DNA of 64,000 nt, from positions 34,373,639 through 34,437,638 of the forward strand of contig ML682005.1 in assembly GCA_007922195.1 (NCBI GenBank). Reading direction: 5' to 3'. Origin of the DNA: Podocnemis expansa (Eukaryota > Chordata > Testudines > Podocnemididae). This document shows, piece after piece, positions 45,526 through 56,064 of the stretch. The notes below the pieces were generated by a model that saw nothing but the letters and a program-made list of their open reading frames with translations, was not told where the DNA came from and made no database searches. Both the position numbers and the translations under genes were made by a program. Each line of letters starts with the position of its first letter. Position 1 is the stretch's first letter.

Positions 45526-45942
45526 GGGTATCTACACTATGTGTTTAAGTCGACTTAAAGGCCCTTAAGTCAACTTAAACAGAGCCCTGTCTACACTGCA
45601 GGGCAAAAAAGCTGACTTTAGGGTCCAGTAAAGTCGACTTTATAAGGTCCACTTATAAAGTCGACTTTACTGTTAAGGCGACTTTATTAAGTCAACTTAA
45701 GGCAATGTGGAGTTACTAAGGCGACTTAATAAAGTCGACTTAATGCAGTGGGGCCATTAAGTCACCTTTATAAAGTCGAATTAAGCCAGGGCACCCATTT
45801 AAAGTCAACTTTATAGAGTCGACTTAATGTAGTGTAGCCTTACTAAGTTGACTTAATAAGATCTACTTAAAGTCGACTTTAAATAGACTTTATTAAGTCA
45901 ACTTAATAAAGTAGACTTTGCTTTTATACTGTAGACATACCC
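45526..45942. mobile_element. 3-bp-TSD element made of AAGTCGACTT palindromes
   Basis: The ends are GGGTATCTACACTAT and ...CTGTAGACATACCC, flanked by AAT on both sides (45523-45525, 45943-45945). In 417 bp I count six GTCGAC, four GTCAAC and one GTTGAC, nearly all as AAGT..ACTT flanked by TTA/TAA or TTTA/TAAA. This is the copy with most intact CpG words, so probably the youngest of its group here. It is non-coding. Confidence 0.88.
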
Positions 45943-46323
45943 AATGTGTGTGACAGGGACAAGCAATTTGTGGACAGCAAGATGTTTTCTCCCTAATCTG
46001 AAGCCTTTTGAAGCAGTTTCCACATATGTATATGTGCTTGAGTGCTGATTAACCAGTGAGCTGAGTGGATGGTGCTGGGTCCAGTAGCGGAAGAGAGGGT
46101 GCCTACAGGGATTTCTGCTGAAGATTCCTGCAACCAAGAAAGAACTGCTTCTTTCACCTCAAGCCTTTGGACTTGGTTAACAGAGACTATGACTGAGATT
46201 AGAGTGAACTCCACCTAAACTTTGGGAGATCTTAAATTGCATCTCATAGGGTATGTCCACACATAGGCATCGAATCAAAATAATGCTGGTTATTTTGACT
46301 CAAAAATCATTTCATCCACATGA

Positions 46324-47085
46324 ATCATAGAATCATAGGGTTTGGAGGGACCTCATAGGTCATCTAGTCCAACCCCCTGCCAGAGGCAGGACCACTCCCA
46401 CTAAACCATCCCAGTCATGGTTTTGTCCAGCCGGGCCTTAAACACCTCCAAAGATGGAGATTTCACCACCTCCCTTGGCAGCTCATTCCAAGGCTTCACC
46501 ACTCGCCTAGTAAAAAAGTTTTTTCTAATATCCAGCCTCGACCTCCCTAACCGCAACTTGAAACCATTGCTCCTCGTTCTGTCCTCTGTTATTACCAAGA
46601 ACAGTCGAGCTCCATCTTCCTTAGAGCATCCCTTCAAGTAGTTGAAGGTTGCTATCAAATCCCCCCTCAATCTTCTCCTCTGCAGACTAAATAAGCCTAG
46701 TGCTTTCAGTCTTTCCTCATAGGGCTTGTGCTCCAGCCCTTTGATCATTTTTGTTGCCCTCTCTGAACTCTCTCTAGCATGTCCCTGTCCTTTGGGGAGC
46801 CCAAAACTGAACACAGTATTCTAGATGTGGCCTCACCAGTGCAGAATAGAGGGGAATGATCACATCCCTTGATCTGCTGGTAATACTTCTTTTGATGCAG
46901 CCCAGTATGCCATTGGCCTTTTTGGCAGCAAGAGCACACTGCTGACTCATGTCTAGCTTCCCATCCACCATGACCCCCAGGTCCTTTTCTACACTGCTGC
47001 TACTTAACTGAATGTTTCCCAGCCTGTAGCAGTGCATGGGGTTTTTCCATCCCATGTGCAGGATTTTACATTTCCTTGTATCAAA
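46324..47085 (-). mobile_element. CR1 LINE, 5'-truncated (copy E)
   Basis: It begins with GAATCATAGAATCATAGGG (the CR1 3' end on the minus strand) and covers the 3' UTR and the end of ORF2. The 5' truncation is near 47085, where CR1 text stops at ATTTTACATTTCCTTGT. Confidence 0.92.
46401..46985 (-). pseudogene. CR1 ORF2 C-terminal remnant
   Basis: Two minus frames give [38 protein letters not shown] and [18 protein letters not shown], then [20 protein letters not shown] and the tail [20 protein letters not shown]. It is one of the better-preserved CR1 tails here, but one frame change near 46790 and the missing polymerase motifs make it inactive. Confidence 0.85.
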
Positions 47086-47094
47086 ATGACAAGC

Positions 47095-47320
47095 TCTGGG
47101 CGCACTGAGATCCCTGCCCCCACTGCTCAGGAAGTGGCGGGGATGCAGGGCACCCCCCATCCCTTCCCTGCCACCTGGGAAACAGAGGGGAAGAGGGGCA
47201 CCCCTGGCCTTTTCCACGCCACCTGGGAAACGGTGGTGATGCAAGGCACTCCCGATCCTTTCTCCACTGCCTGGGAAGCAGTGGGGATTCTGGGACGCCC
47301 CTATCTGTGCCCTGGGGACT
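47095..47320. repeat. GC-rich minisatellite, about 60-bp unit
   Basis: About four units contain TGCCACCTGGGAAACAG or ACTGCCTGGGAAGCAGTGGG followed by GGGATGCAGGGCACCCC-type text. They are responsible for the 222-codon minus frame and 135-codon plus frame across this area. Confidence 0.7.
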
Positions 47321-47915
47321 TCTTTTCCCCTACCACTAGCTCTGGAGAGCCAGTAGCAGGGGATTGGGTGGCAACATGGCCCTGCCAGGAGGCCATGTTG
47401 CCACACCTCCCATGTTGCCCTTCTCCAAAATCGAACTAGCAAGTCCTATGTCAGGATATGCTGGTTCGATTTTTTTTTTTTTTGGCCTGGCCTTGTTAAA
47501 TTGATCAACTTGAATTGATTTAATGATTTTTATATCAATTTAGCTTAAATTGATTCAACCTGAGTCTATTTAAGCATGTACATGCAGACATAGCCATAGT
47601 GTTTCTGTGGACCTGCTTTGTTAAATTCGTTTTGCTTTCTTGTTCATATGTGTTGTGAAAAAGAAAGCTGTGAAATGGTGAATGTGGGCTTACAAAATAG
47701 CCACAACAAGTTAGATAGGTAGATAGTTTTGTTTTTTATCATAAGATTTATAAAGTTAATACTTAACACTCATTGCTTTTGTTTTCATTAACTCTGAACA
47801 ACCTTGGCTGTGAGTCTTTTAAAACTAAATCCTGAGTTTTCGACTGCTGCTGCATATAGATTGGGATTTATTTCCGTTAAGGAGCTGGAGAGGGACAGTG
47901 AAGTAACATCCAGGC

Positions 47916-48096
47916 CAGCGGTTTCAAACTTTGGGTCAGAACTCTTTACTGGGTCACAGACCCTCTGGCACTGGGTCACAGCATTCTCTGCTGCTGCAAA
48001 ACAGGAATGCATTGCTGAAAGATGTAATTGTTAGTTTGCCAGCATAAATGATTCTTTTCAACTGGGCCCTGAACAAAAAACAGTTTGAAAACCACT
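47916..48096. mobile_element. hAT MITE, CAGYGGTTTCAAAC ends
   Basis: The left terminus CAGCGGTTTCAAACTTTGGG and right terminus AGTTTGAAAACCACT are inverted copies (the final G is lost). The flanks ATCCAGGC and ATCTAGCC match at 6 of 8 positions. Confidence 0.75.
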
Positions 48097-48104
48097 ATCT
48101 AGCC

Positions 48105-48435
48105 CACTCAAAGGTTACATTTCTCTAACCCGCTCTTAAAAATTTCCAAAGATGGAGATTCCACAAGGTCCCTTGGCAACTTATTCCAGTGGTAAATCAC
48201 TCTGAGAGTTAGGAATTTTTTCCTAATGTCCATCCTAAACCTCCCTTGCTGTAATTTAAGCCCAGTGCTTCTTGTCCTCTCATCAGTGGCTAAGGAGAAT
48301 AATTTTCCTCCCTCCTCCTGGTAACAACATTTTAGGTACTTGAAAACTGTAATGTCCCCTCTCAGTCACCTCTTTTTCACACTAAACAAAGCCACATCTT
48401 TCAATCTTTCCTTGTTAGTCAGTATTCCAGACTTA
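48105..48435 (-). mobile_element. Old CR1-like fragment
   Basis: CCAAAGATGGAGATTCCACA, TTCCAGTGGTAAATCACTC and TTTTTTCCTAATGTCCATCC follow the order of a CR1 3' UTR. Later text (GCTTCTTGTCCTCTCATCAG) is typical of older CR1 subfamilies. There is no coding remnant. Confidence 0.8.
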
Positions 48436-50123
48436 TATTCATTACAAATAGTATTTAATTATTTTTATTGCTGATAAGTATAAACTCCAAAAATCTTGAT
48501 CATAATTGGCTAAAAGCTCAAATCTTTTCATATACATACATAACAATATTGACAATAACTTGAGATGCATCTACAGATCCTAAAATAATCTCAAGGACAG
48601 AAGGAGAAAATAAAGTTGAAAAGATTTTAAACAGTTCTTCCTTATATTTATTAGTTCCTTTTGTGATTTTGAGAGGTAGCAAATACAACTGAACAACAAA
48701 ACAGAATTAAGGAGATCAAAGAAGAAACTGGCTTTCTAGTGATGAAAATCCATGATGCAGCCACGAAATTATATTTTGCATTTGACTTTCTCAGCACAAA
48801 TCCTGCCTTTCTACCATATGCTATTCTTCAACTACATTTTGATAGCGACACTGATCTGTCGTACTTTGCCAGAATTTGCTATTGCCAACTACAACCTGTA
48901 GCATGGCCAGATCACTTGCAAAAATATGATCAACACCATGAAGAAACCAGCTGGGCCAGAGTTATTTGCAGAGCTTGCGAGAACTAGAATCCAACAGATG
49001 GTCAACTTTGCCATGGCAACAAAATTATTTTGGGCTGCTAAGTCTGTACAAGAATCCATATGTCTTCAGTACAACTAATGTCATTTGGTTTCTGTGCAGG
49101 CTTAAGGGCCCATGCAGATGCATCCCTTGCAAGACTAGCACTTTTGCTGAAAAGCATAATGTTTTCCTTGCGCCACTAGAAATTTGGATCTGGTATCTTC
49201 CCTTTAATTCATTGTATTTCTCTTTTTACATGATCATCTTTGAGGTGGTTCCCCGTGCCCCAATTGTGACTTCCAGACCTTATAATAAATATAAAAGGAT
49301 AGACCACCAAAAGGTTTGACCTGTGTTAGTATGTCCATTCTTCAAAACTTAAGGGGAAGCAAGTCACAGAATTAACGCATTTCTGGGAAGGGTTGCAAAA
49401 AAAGAAATCAAGGGTATGTAAGATAGAAAAGTTGAATGCCATCCCTTACTAAGATTCTTCAGGAAAGCACTATCCTTTTTTATTTTATTTTATTTTATTT
49501 TTTAGGAAGAGCATGAACGTGTCCATCATTAATAAATATGACCATGTATTCAAGTGTGTCCAAAAATGCCATGGTCAATCCTTTTCATGTAAAAGATGTT
49601 TACTATGTGCAAAGATGAGTTTGTTGACTCACAGTATGCATATCTTCAATTATTTTCTCTTGCCTTTTGAAAATATGGCCAAAGCAAATTCTTTACCGAA
49701 AGATACAGATATTATGTATTTGATATGCAGTTCTTCTTGCCCATTTTTCCAGACTTTACAGGTCACATTGCTGGACTGAAATATTAAGTTTTGCATTTGT
49801 ACCTTGTTAAAGCAGGAAGTAACCAAGACAAAGAGACTTAATTATATAAAGGCATTTTGTGGCTATACTTACTGCAAAATTATTATTAAATTCTGGTTGG
49901 AGACACTGATTATTTAAAGCAATAGAAAACTTACCTCAGCTAATCAAGGAGCTGTAAATTTAACAAACAGGATTTCAAAGTCAAAAGATGTATGCTTTTT
50001 AATTAAATAAATGACTGGTAATTGGTTTTGGTGCTAAAAATCCTATAATAAATGATGCTTCAATATATGAATGTTTCAGCCTGTAGTGTCCTCTTTGGCT
50101 GCTTTGTATACTATTTATACCCA

Positions 50124-50159
<36 letters not shown>

Positions 50160-50590
50160 CCTTTGCACAAAAACGTAACTCATTCTTTATTAAAGAAAAG
50201 ATGGTAACTGCACTGTTTCATTAATTAGAAGGAATTGTGGAAAATTGGAAAGCACTACATGATCAACAGGGGTATATGCTAACAGATCATCCTTTAACAC
50301 TGCTTTCAGGTTAAATAAGACCTTTATATCTCTCCAGTGAACATGGAAGCTTCCATACTTGAAATAAATAGATGCAACTGATAGGAGAAGTCTTTTTCTT
50401 TACTAGTTTCACTTATAATTACCAGAGTTTAAAACGCTTGTATCATGTACATTCTTCTCTTTTTGTACTGTATTGTGACCCTAAAAGCTGGTTTATGCCA
50501 ACTGATGTAGGGCACACTTTTATGTAACAATAAATCTCCCCAAGTCTGGCAAACTCATTACACCCAAGTTTCAGAAGGGTGTTTATGTTA
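48436..50590. other. Non-coding DNA with two microsatellites
   Basis: A TTTTA run lies at 49476-49503 and an AC run at 50126-50157. Frames at 48739-49319 have no recognised domain. No RNA gene is seen. Confidence 0.5.
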
Positions 50591-50591
50591 A

Positions 50592-50882
50592 TTTCCAAAG
50601 GGGCAGCCATGTTAGTCTAGTCCAGAAAAAAAAACAGCAAGGAGTCGTGTGGCACTTAAAGACTAACAGATTTATTTTTCGTATGAGCTTTATGTTTCTG
50701 TTAGTCTCTTTCAGCAAAACAAACGTGGAGTCCTGTTGCACCTTAAAGATTAACACATTTATTTGAGCATAAGCTTTTTTGAGCTATAATACATTTTGTG
50801 AGATGCAACTTTATTTCAAGGTACCACAGAATTTCTCATTTGTTTTGCTGACACAGGCTAACACAGCTCCCCTCTGGAACTT
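50592..50882. mobile_element. Rearranged fold-back repeat cluster
   Basis: A plus-strand head and arm (CCAAAGGGGCAGCCATGTTAG; GACTAACAGATTTATTTTT) are followed by a second, diverged arm (GGAGTCCTGTTGCACC...). The cluster ends with an inverted head (GCTAACACAGCTCCCCTCTGG). It is either two overlapping insertions or one duplicated element. Confidence 0.6.
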
Positions 50883-51031
50883 ATCAACATGGAAGGCACT
50901 GAATTTAGCTCTATGAAGTGGAAATCCATCCGCTTCACGAAAAGATTACACACAACACAGTTTTAAAATATTTAGCAATAGAGTGTCTTGTAATGTATCA
51001 TAGGGTAGGTGGTGCCACACTAGTCATGTAT

Positions 51032-51520
51032 GACAAGTTACAGAGGTGTAGCTGTGTTACGCTGTATACAGCAAAACCAACAATAGCCCTGTGGCACCTG
51101 AAAGACTAACACATTTCTTCAAGCATAAGTGTTTATGGCCTGCAACCCACTTTAACAGATGCATGAAGTGGAAACTACAGGTAGGAGGTATATATACACA
51201 TGCAAGGATAAGTGAAAAACATTGCAATGGGGAGAGCAAGTGCTAACAAAGTCCATACAGTGAGGGTAGATGAAGCCCATTCACAAGAGTTGATTAGAAG
51301 GCAAGAACATGTGAAGAGGGGCAATAACTATTTGTAATTAGCTAGACACTCCAAGTCCTTATTCAGACCTACTCTGTGTTAAATTTGCATGCGAGTTCCA
51401 GCTCTGCAGTTTCATGCTGAAATCTGTTTTTGATTTTTTTTTTTTTTTGGTTGATATAGCTTTCAAGTCTGCTACTGAGTGTACAGGACAATCATCACGT
51501 GGTTATATTTTAAATTATTT
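51032..51520 (+). mobile_element. Old long-form GTTAGTC-type repeat
   Basis: CAGAGGTGTAGCTGTGTTACG opens the copy, followed by CCCTGTGGCACCTGAAAGAC and GATGCATGAAGTGG. A long tail (TTTGCATGCGAGTTCCAG, CTGCTACTGAGTG) is not present in the fold-back copies. It is widely diverged and is the oldest form in the window. Confidence 0.6.
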
Positions 51521-52056
51521 TTCTATGGTATTAAACACATGTTATCAACCTATTTAATGGCAAACTTGCATCTTCAACCAACAGACACGCAAGTCAAGGA
51601 GTTTCTTGGCACCCTTCCAGCAAGCAAAGCATACTTCTCTCTCTACCTGCCTGGCCAGTTTGGCTAACTGGCACTGAGTGAAGCGGATCTGCAGTCCTGT
51701 CTGCTCATAGTTCTCTTGCTTTCAAAGTGTTATTAAAATGAAGCAAGCCCTGAATTCTGCGGAGCAATAGACATGCCTGACTCTAATGGCTGCAAAGCCT
51801 TCAATACTTGTGCAGGAAATTTGCTTGTTCTCTCTGGCTGAGCAGAATTTGTCCTTATATTTAAAAGTGGTAGAGGGTTTTGGTTTTTTTTTTTGGAGCT
51901 ATTACTTTCAAATCTATTACATTTAACCATGGCAAGATATCAAAGGCATACTATCTGCATCCAATGAGGAGTGAAACTTTAAACCCCACAAACCAAGACT
52001 CAGGCCTGATCCACAAACTTAGGTCAGTGGAAAGTGCCTTACATCAATGTACTAAT
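51521..52056. other. Non-coding DNA
   Basis: No family recognised. Confidence 0.4.
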
Positions 52057-52218
52057 GTATGTGTCTAGACTACCAGGTCTCCCCCACCAACCCTATCAGG
52101 TGTCTTCTGATAACCTAACCCACCTGTAAGGCTGACTTACTTGTTCCACCTCTGTGGAAGGTGTTGCACTTTAATCTATGTTGATAGGTCAATAAAGCAG
52201 CAGTGTAGAAGCAGCATT
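52057..52218. mobile_element. Possible decayed 3-bp-TSD element
   Basis: GTATGTGTCTAGACTACC at the left and GCAGTGTAGAAGCAGC at the right are weak inverted forms of GGCTATGTCTACACTACC. The target duplication is not clear. The interior text (CCACCTCTGTGGAAGGTG) resembles MITE interiors rather than GTCGAC arrays. Confidence 0.35.
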
Positions 52219-52706
52219 GTATCAGTCAACTTTAATGGCCTTTAGGAGGTGTCCCATAGTGCTCCACTATGAGTGCTCTGAAAATTGATATTAAGTCTGC
52301 TACGCAGCAACCTAGTACAAAGAATAAAAAACCCTCCCCAGTTAAAGTCCTGGGAAATTTTGAAAGCCCATTTCCTGCTTGATCAGCCTGGAGAGCTCAC
52401 CAGCCCAGCTGATCATGGTGACTCAATGCCCCGCCTCCCCCGGCTGGCATACAGAACAGGTGGGTATCTTATGTGGGGAGAAAAGTCAGTGGTGTGCCGA
52501 AGGTCTCCAGTGCCTGGGACACCAAGCCTACATTTGCACCCCCTCTTGCTGTGCAGGGCAGGAAGTGTCCCAGCATTGCCCCCCAGCTGCCGCAGGGAGA
52601 GGGATATGTATCTGCAGAGCTGGAAGGGGCAGTGACCTGTTGGGTGCAAATGCAGGCTTGGCTCTGCTGCCCCTGTCCTCACTGTTACACAGTGCACTAT
52701 GCTCAA
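52219..52706. other. GC-richer sequence without recognised family
   Basis: Overlapping frames of 88-131 codons on both strands (52285-52774) have no domains. It adjoins the expanded element on the right and may be repeat-derived. Confidence 0.35.
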
Positions 52707-53102
52707 ACTGGCTATGTCCACACTACAGGGCTGTATTAAGCCAGCTTAAAGTAGACCTTATTAAGTCAGCTTAGAGCATCCATACTCAAAATGCTAGGAG
52801 AATGGCCATGTCCACAATGGCAGCTGCTAGGTTGCCCTAGGAGTGGTGCATTGTTGGTAGCTGACCCACAGTGCACCACAGAAGAAGTGCCCCTCTCTCC
52901 CAGCTACTGCTTTACTACAGGAAGTGAGTGACCTCATCACCCTCCATACTGTGTGTGGCTATAGGGAGCGCAGGGAGCCTGATGTGGCCCAGCAACGTGC
53001 CAGTGCAGCACTCAACACCCTCCCTGAATTGCCCAGACACCTCTGGCTCTGGACCAGGTGCCACAGGGCAACTGCCAGTGCAGGGGCAGGTGCAGCAGTT
53101 GT

Positions 53103-53480
53103 TAAGACTCAAACCCTGGGAAACAGCACATAGGGGAAAGTGAAGTCAAATCACCTGTTGTAATGGGAGAGAAATCCATAGTAACAATTTAATCCTGCTT
53201 TCACACAACAATTTAAAAGAAATAGCAACATCTCTTTCTTTCTTTTCTATGTGCTGTTTCCCAGTGTTTGAATGTTAACAACTGCTTTGATTTGCTGTTA
53301 CAGTGTGACCTGGTCCTATGTCTTACTCTCCCCTGCATTTATCTCCTACCATTCTGTACTTTCCCCCATCTTCAAACCATCTGACAAAGTGGGATTTTCT
53401 CCCATGAAATCTCATGCAATAAATAAATTTGTTAGTCTTAAACAGTGCCTCCAGACTCCTTGTTTGTCTTACAACAATAT
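53103..53480 (-). mobile_element. Long-form GTTAGTC repeat with inverted tail piece
   Basis: On the minus strand it follows the 7387-7700 copy from GACTAACAAATTTATTTATT down to AACATTCAAACACTGGG at about 53260. At its outer side (53103-53165) a piece of the same tail is present in the plus orientation (CTCAAACCCTGGGAAACAGC; CACCTGTTGTAATGGG), giving a hairpin of about 33 bp per arm. Confidence 0.65.
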
Positions 53481-54215
53481 TAGGGGGGGCTCAGCTGAGA
53501 AGGGGAGACACATGGGTCAGGCTGGATAACAGGGGAGAGATGCAGGGTTGGGCTGAAAAGGGGGAGCCATGCAGGATTGGGCAGAAAAGAGCAAGGGGGG
53601 AGACACACAGGTTTGAGCAGAGAAGGGGAGACACATAGGGTCTGGCAATGAAGGGCAAGAAAAGAGACAGGCAGGGTCAGACAGAGAAGGGGAGACACAT
53701 AGGGTCGGGCTGCAGAAAGGGAGAGACACACAGGGTCACACTGGAGAATGGGAGAGAAGCACTGGGTTGAGCTGGTGAAGGGGAGAAAGTCACACAGGGT
53801 TGGGCTGAGAGGGTGGAAGACATGTGGGGTCAGGCTGAGAAGGGGGAGGACATGGGGTCAGGCTGGAGAAGGGCAAAGGAAGAGAGACATGCAGGGTCGT
53901 GCTGGAGAAGGGGAGAGATGAGGGGTCAGGCTGAGGCTGCAAGGGGAGGAAGACACCTGCTCAGGTAGTGGGAAGAAAAGAGAAGCTGGTTTGGGTTGAG
54001 AATGGGGTTGCTGCCAGGTTGGGCTCCGAATGGGGAGAGATGCCGGGTCAGGCTGAGAATGGGGTGAGATGCCAGGTTGGGCTGAGAATGGGGAGAGATG
54101 TGGGGTTCAGCTGAAAAGGGGGGGGGGAGATGCAGAGTCCGACTGAGAAGGAGGAAAGGTGCCAGATCAGGCCGGGGAATGTGGGGAGTTTGGATGTGGT
54201 GCACAGAGCTAGGAA
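53475..54215 (+). repeat. Purine-rich minisatellite, about 30-40-bp unit
   Basis: Many degenerate copies of GGGTCAGGCTGAGAAGGGGAG plus AGACACA or AGATGC run for about 740 bp. The plus strand is strongly G/A-rich with G-runs. Minus-strand frames of 70-92 codons here are Pro/Ser/Leu-rich by-products. Confidence 0.85.
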
Positions 54216-54649
54216 TGCTCCCAGCTGTGTTGTGCCTTCTCTCCAGCCTGCATCCCCATGTTTTCTATAGTTAGGAGGACAATTAAGTTGATTTAAGGCA
54301 ACTCCCGGGCCACATTGCCTTAAGTTGACTTAATAAAGTCTACTTAATGGTAAAGTCAACTTTATAAAAGGAAGTTATAAAGTCAACTTTAGTGACTGGG
54401 AAAGTCAACTTTGCTGGCTTGCAGTGTGGTCTGGGCTTTATTTAAGTCAACTTAAGGGCCCTTAAGTCAATTTAAAGCCACAGTGTAGATGTGAGCACTT
54501 AATGCTCACTGCTCAAGCAGTTAAGCGTTGTGGGGCCAGCTTTGTTCTATATTTTGCAGGAGAGTTGGTGTTAATATAGAATTATAGATAGTTCCTACTG
54601 GAAAAAATGTACTTCCCCTGCTTTAGTTTGTTTGTTTAAGATGCAAAGT

Positions 54650-55110
54650 CATATTTGAAGATTTAGGTAAAGCTTTTCCTCTTTCTTTCCTGCTCAGCTG
54701 CAGTGACCATTCCCATTGCAATCCCATTCCCACAAGTAGGGCAGCTAGGGAGATGGGGAGGAAAGGTTGGACCCCCAGCCTTGACCTTCTTCTCTGGCTT
54801 CTTCAGGACTGGTGATAGCTTTTTTCAGCTCAGAGTCTGCAGCAGGAGACTTGGGGGGAACCCACAGCAGAGCAGATTCCATTCAGCACTTAGCCCTTGC
54901 CATCCCCCTTTCCCTGGCTCCAGGAGTCACCCAGGCTTACCACATCGAGAAGCCAAGGGAAAGCCCCCACCCTAGCTGTGACCCAGGCCTCCTAGGATAA
55001 CCTTATGAATGTGACAAAATCAGGGCAAGCTGCAAAACGAGGGGCCAAACCCCCAGACCACTGACAGGTGATACTTAAACCAGTCTCTCAGTCAGTAACA
55101 AAACACGGTC
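54650..55110 (+). repeat. Unclassified repeat related to 55640-56050 (left)
   Basis: The text around CCCCAGCCTTGACCTTCTTC and TTCTTCAGGACTGGTG is similar to CCCCAACCTTGCCCTTCCTG and TTCTTCAGGGCTGGAG in the right member. The two are in the same orientation about 1 kb apart, which could be a pair of LTR fragments or two independent copies. Confidence 0.4.
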
Positions 55111-55639
55111 TGACTCCCTACTCTGGTCATCACCAAGCGTAACAAAATAGAATCAGCCCCCTTTATTGCACATCAGTTCTTCCAGTCCCTACCTAGCCAC
55201 TGGATCGCTTAAAGAAATAGGTTCTCCTGACCTCAGAATAGTTCCAGAGGAGTGTGTTGATTGCAGGCTGAAGACTGAAGACAAAATGGAAATGGGGCGC
55301 CTGCCTTTTATCACATCTGCTTTCCCCATGCTCTCAGAGTCCTTACCAAATCAAAATGGAGCTGAGTCTCATGGTAGTCTGGGTGACTCATCGAACAGGT
55401 TTCTTCTTAGGTCCACCATAGCTGGGAGCTTTCCTAATTGGCCATTAAGAGGGCAGTGGTTTTGCAGACACCCAGTTGGATGTTCCTTAGAATGAAATAA
55501 CTTGGAACATAAATAGAACAAACATATTCCTAATTTCTAATACAGATTTGATGCCTACATATAAACCATATAATCATTCTGAGCAGATTACTACTTTTCT
55601 ATTGGTACCAAACATGGAATATCACATATGGATTATTGC

Positions 55640-56050
55640 AAATATGAAATATTAATATGAAAGATTATCATAAACTGTCCCCTAGACCCAGACAACATTA
55701 CACTAGCCAGGTAGATGAGGTAACTTGGAAGCCTTAGCTGCAGCTGGACTGGGGGACCTATGTATAGTTCTAGATGGCCAAAGGCAGGGATCACAGTCCC
55801 CAACCTTGCCCTTCCTGAATTCTTCAGGGCTGGAGGCAGATTTTCAATTTCAACTCCATCAGTGAGAAGCCTGAGGGGCAGCCTACTCCTGTTCACAGGG
55901 CAATCAGCTAGTTCTAGCGAATCCAAGTAAGCCCTTAGCTCCTGCCAATACTCACACTCAGCTCAGCTGAGAGTGACAGCCCACCAAAGCAGGGTCTGGT
56001 AAGGGGTTGTCCAGTGCCCCCTCCCAGGCTTGTGCTGGAGGACATGCCAC
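55640..56050 (+). repeat. Unclassified repeat related to 54650-55110 (right)
   Basis: It shares landmarks with the left member and runs up to the Harbinger coding remnant. It may have replaced the left end of the Harbinger, since no left terminus is visible between here and the Myb-like exon. Confidence 0.35.
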
Positions 56051-56064
56051 TCCCCATACACCAC

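Larger units (their letters stand above)
46249..47595. mobile_element. 3-bp-TSD element invaded by CR1
   Basis: The left end GGGTATGTCCACACAT and right end ATGCAGACATAGCC are flanked by ATA (46246-46248, 47596-47598). Near the ends the words are of a different type, TTGATCAA and AAATTGATTCAA, still self-complementary. CR1 copy E (46324-47085) sits in the left part, and a GC-rich minisatellite (47095-47320) forms the core. Confidence 0.75.
52710..54496. mobile_element. Very expanded 3-bp-TSD element (1.8 kb)
   Basis: The left end GGCTATGTCCACACTAC and a decayed right end CAGTGTAGATGTGAGC are flanked by ACT (52707-52709, 54497-54499). GTCAAC/GTTGAC words lie at 52735-52775 and 54280-54475, close to the ends. 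Between them lie an inserted GTTAGTC-type repeat (53103-53480) and a long purine-rich minisatellite (53475-54215). The right terminus matches the consensus only partly, so the extent rests on the TSD and the word clusters. Confidence 0.6.

Noticed and set aside
46774..47442. 222-codon minus-strand frame as a possible gene
   Set aside because: Its first half is minisatellite core and its second half CR1 ORF2. It is a chance fusion across a CR1 insertion.
48739..49319. Possible host exons (82 and 117 codons)
   Set aside because: No domain recognised, no convincing splice sites and ordinary AT-rich composition.
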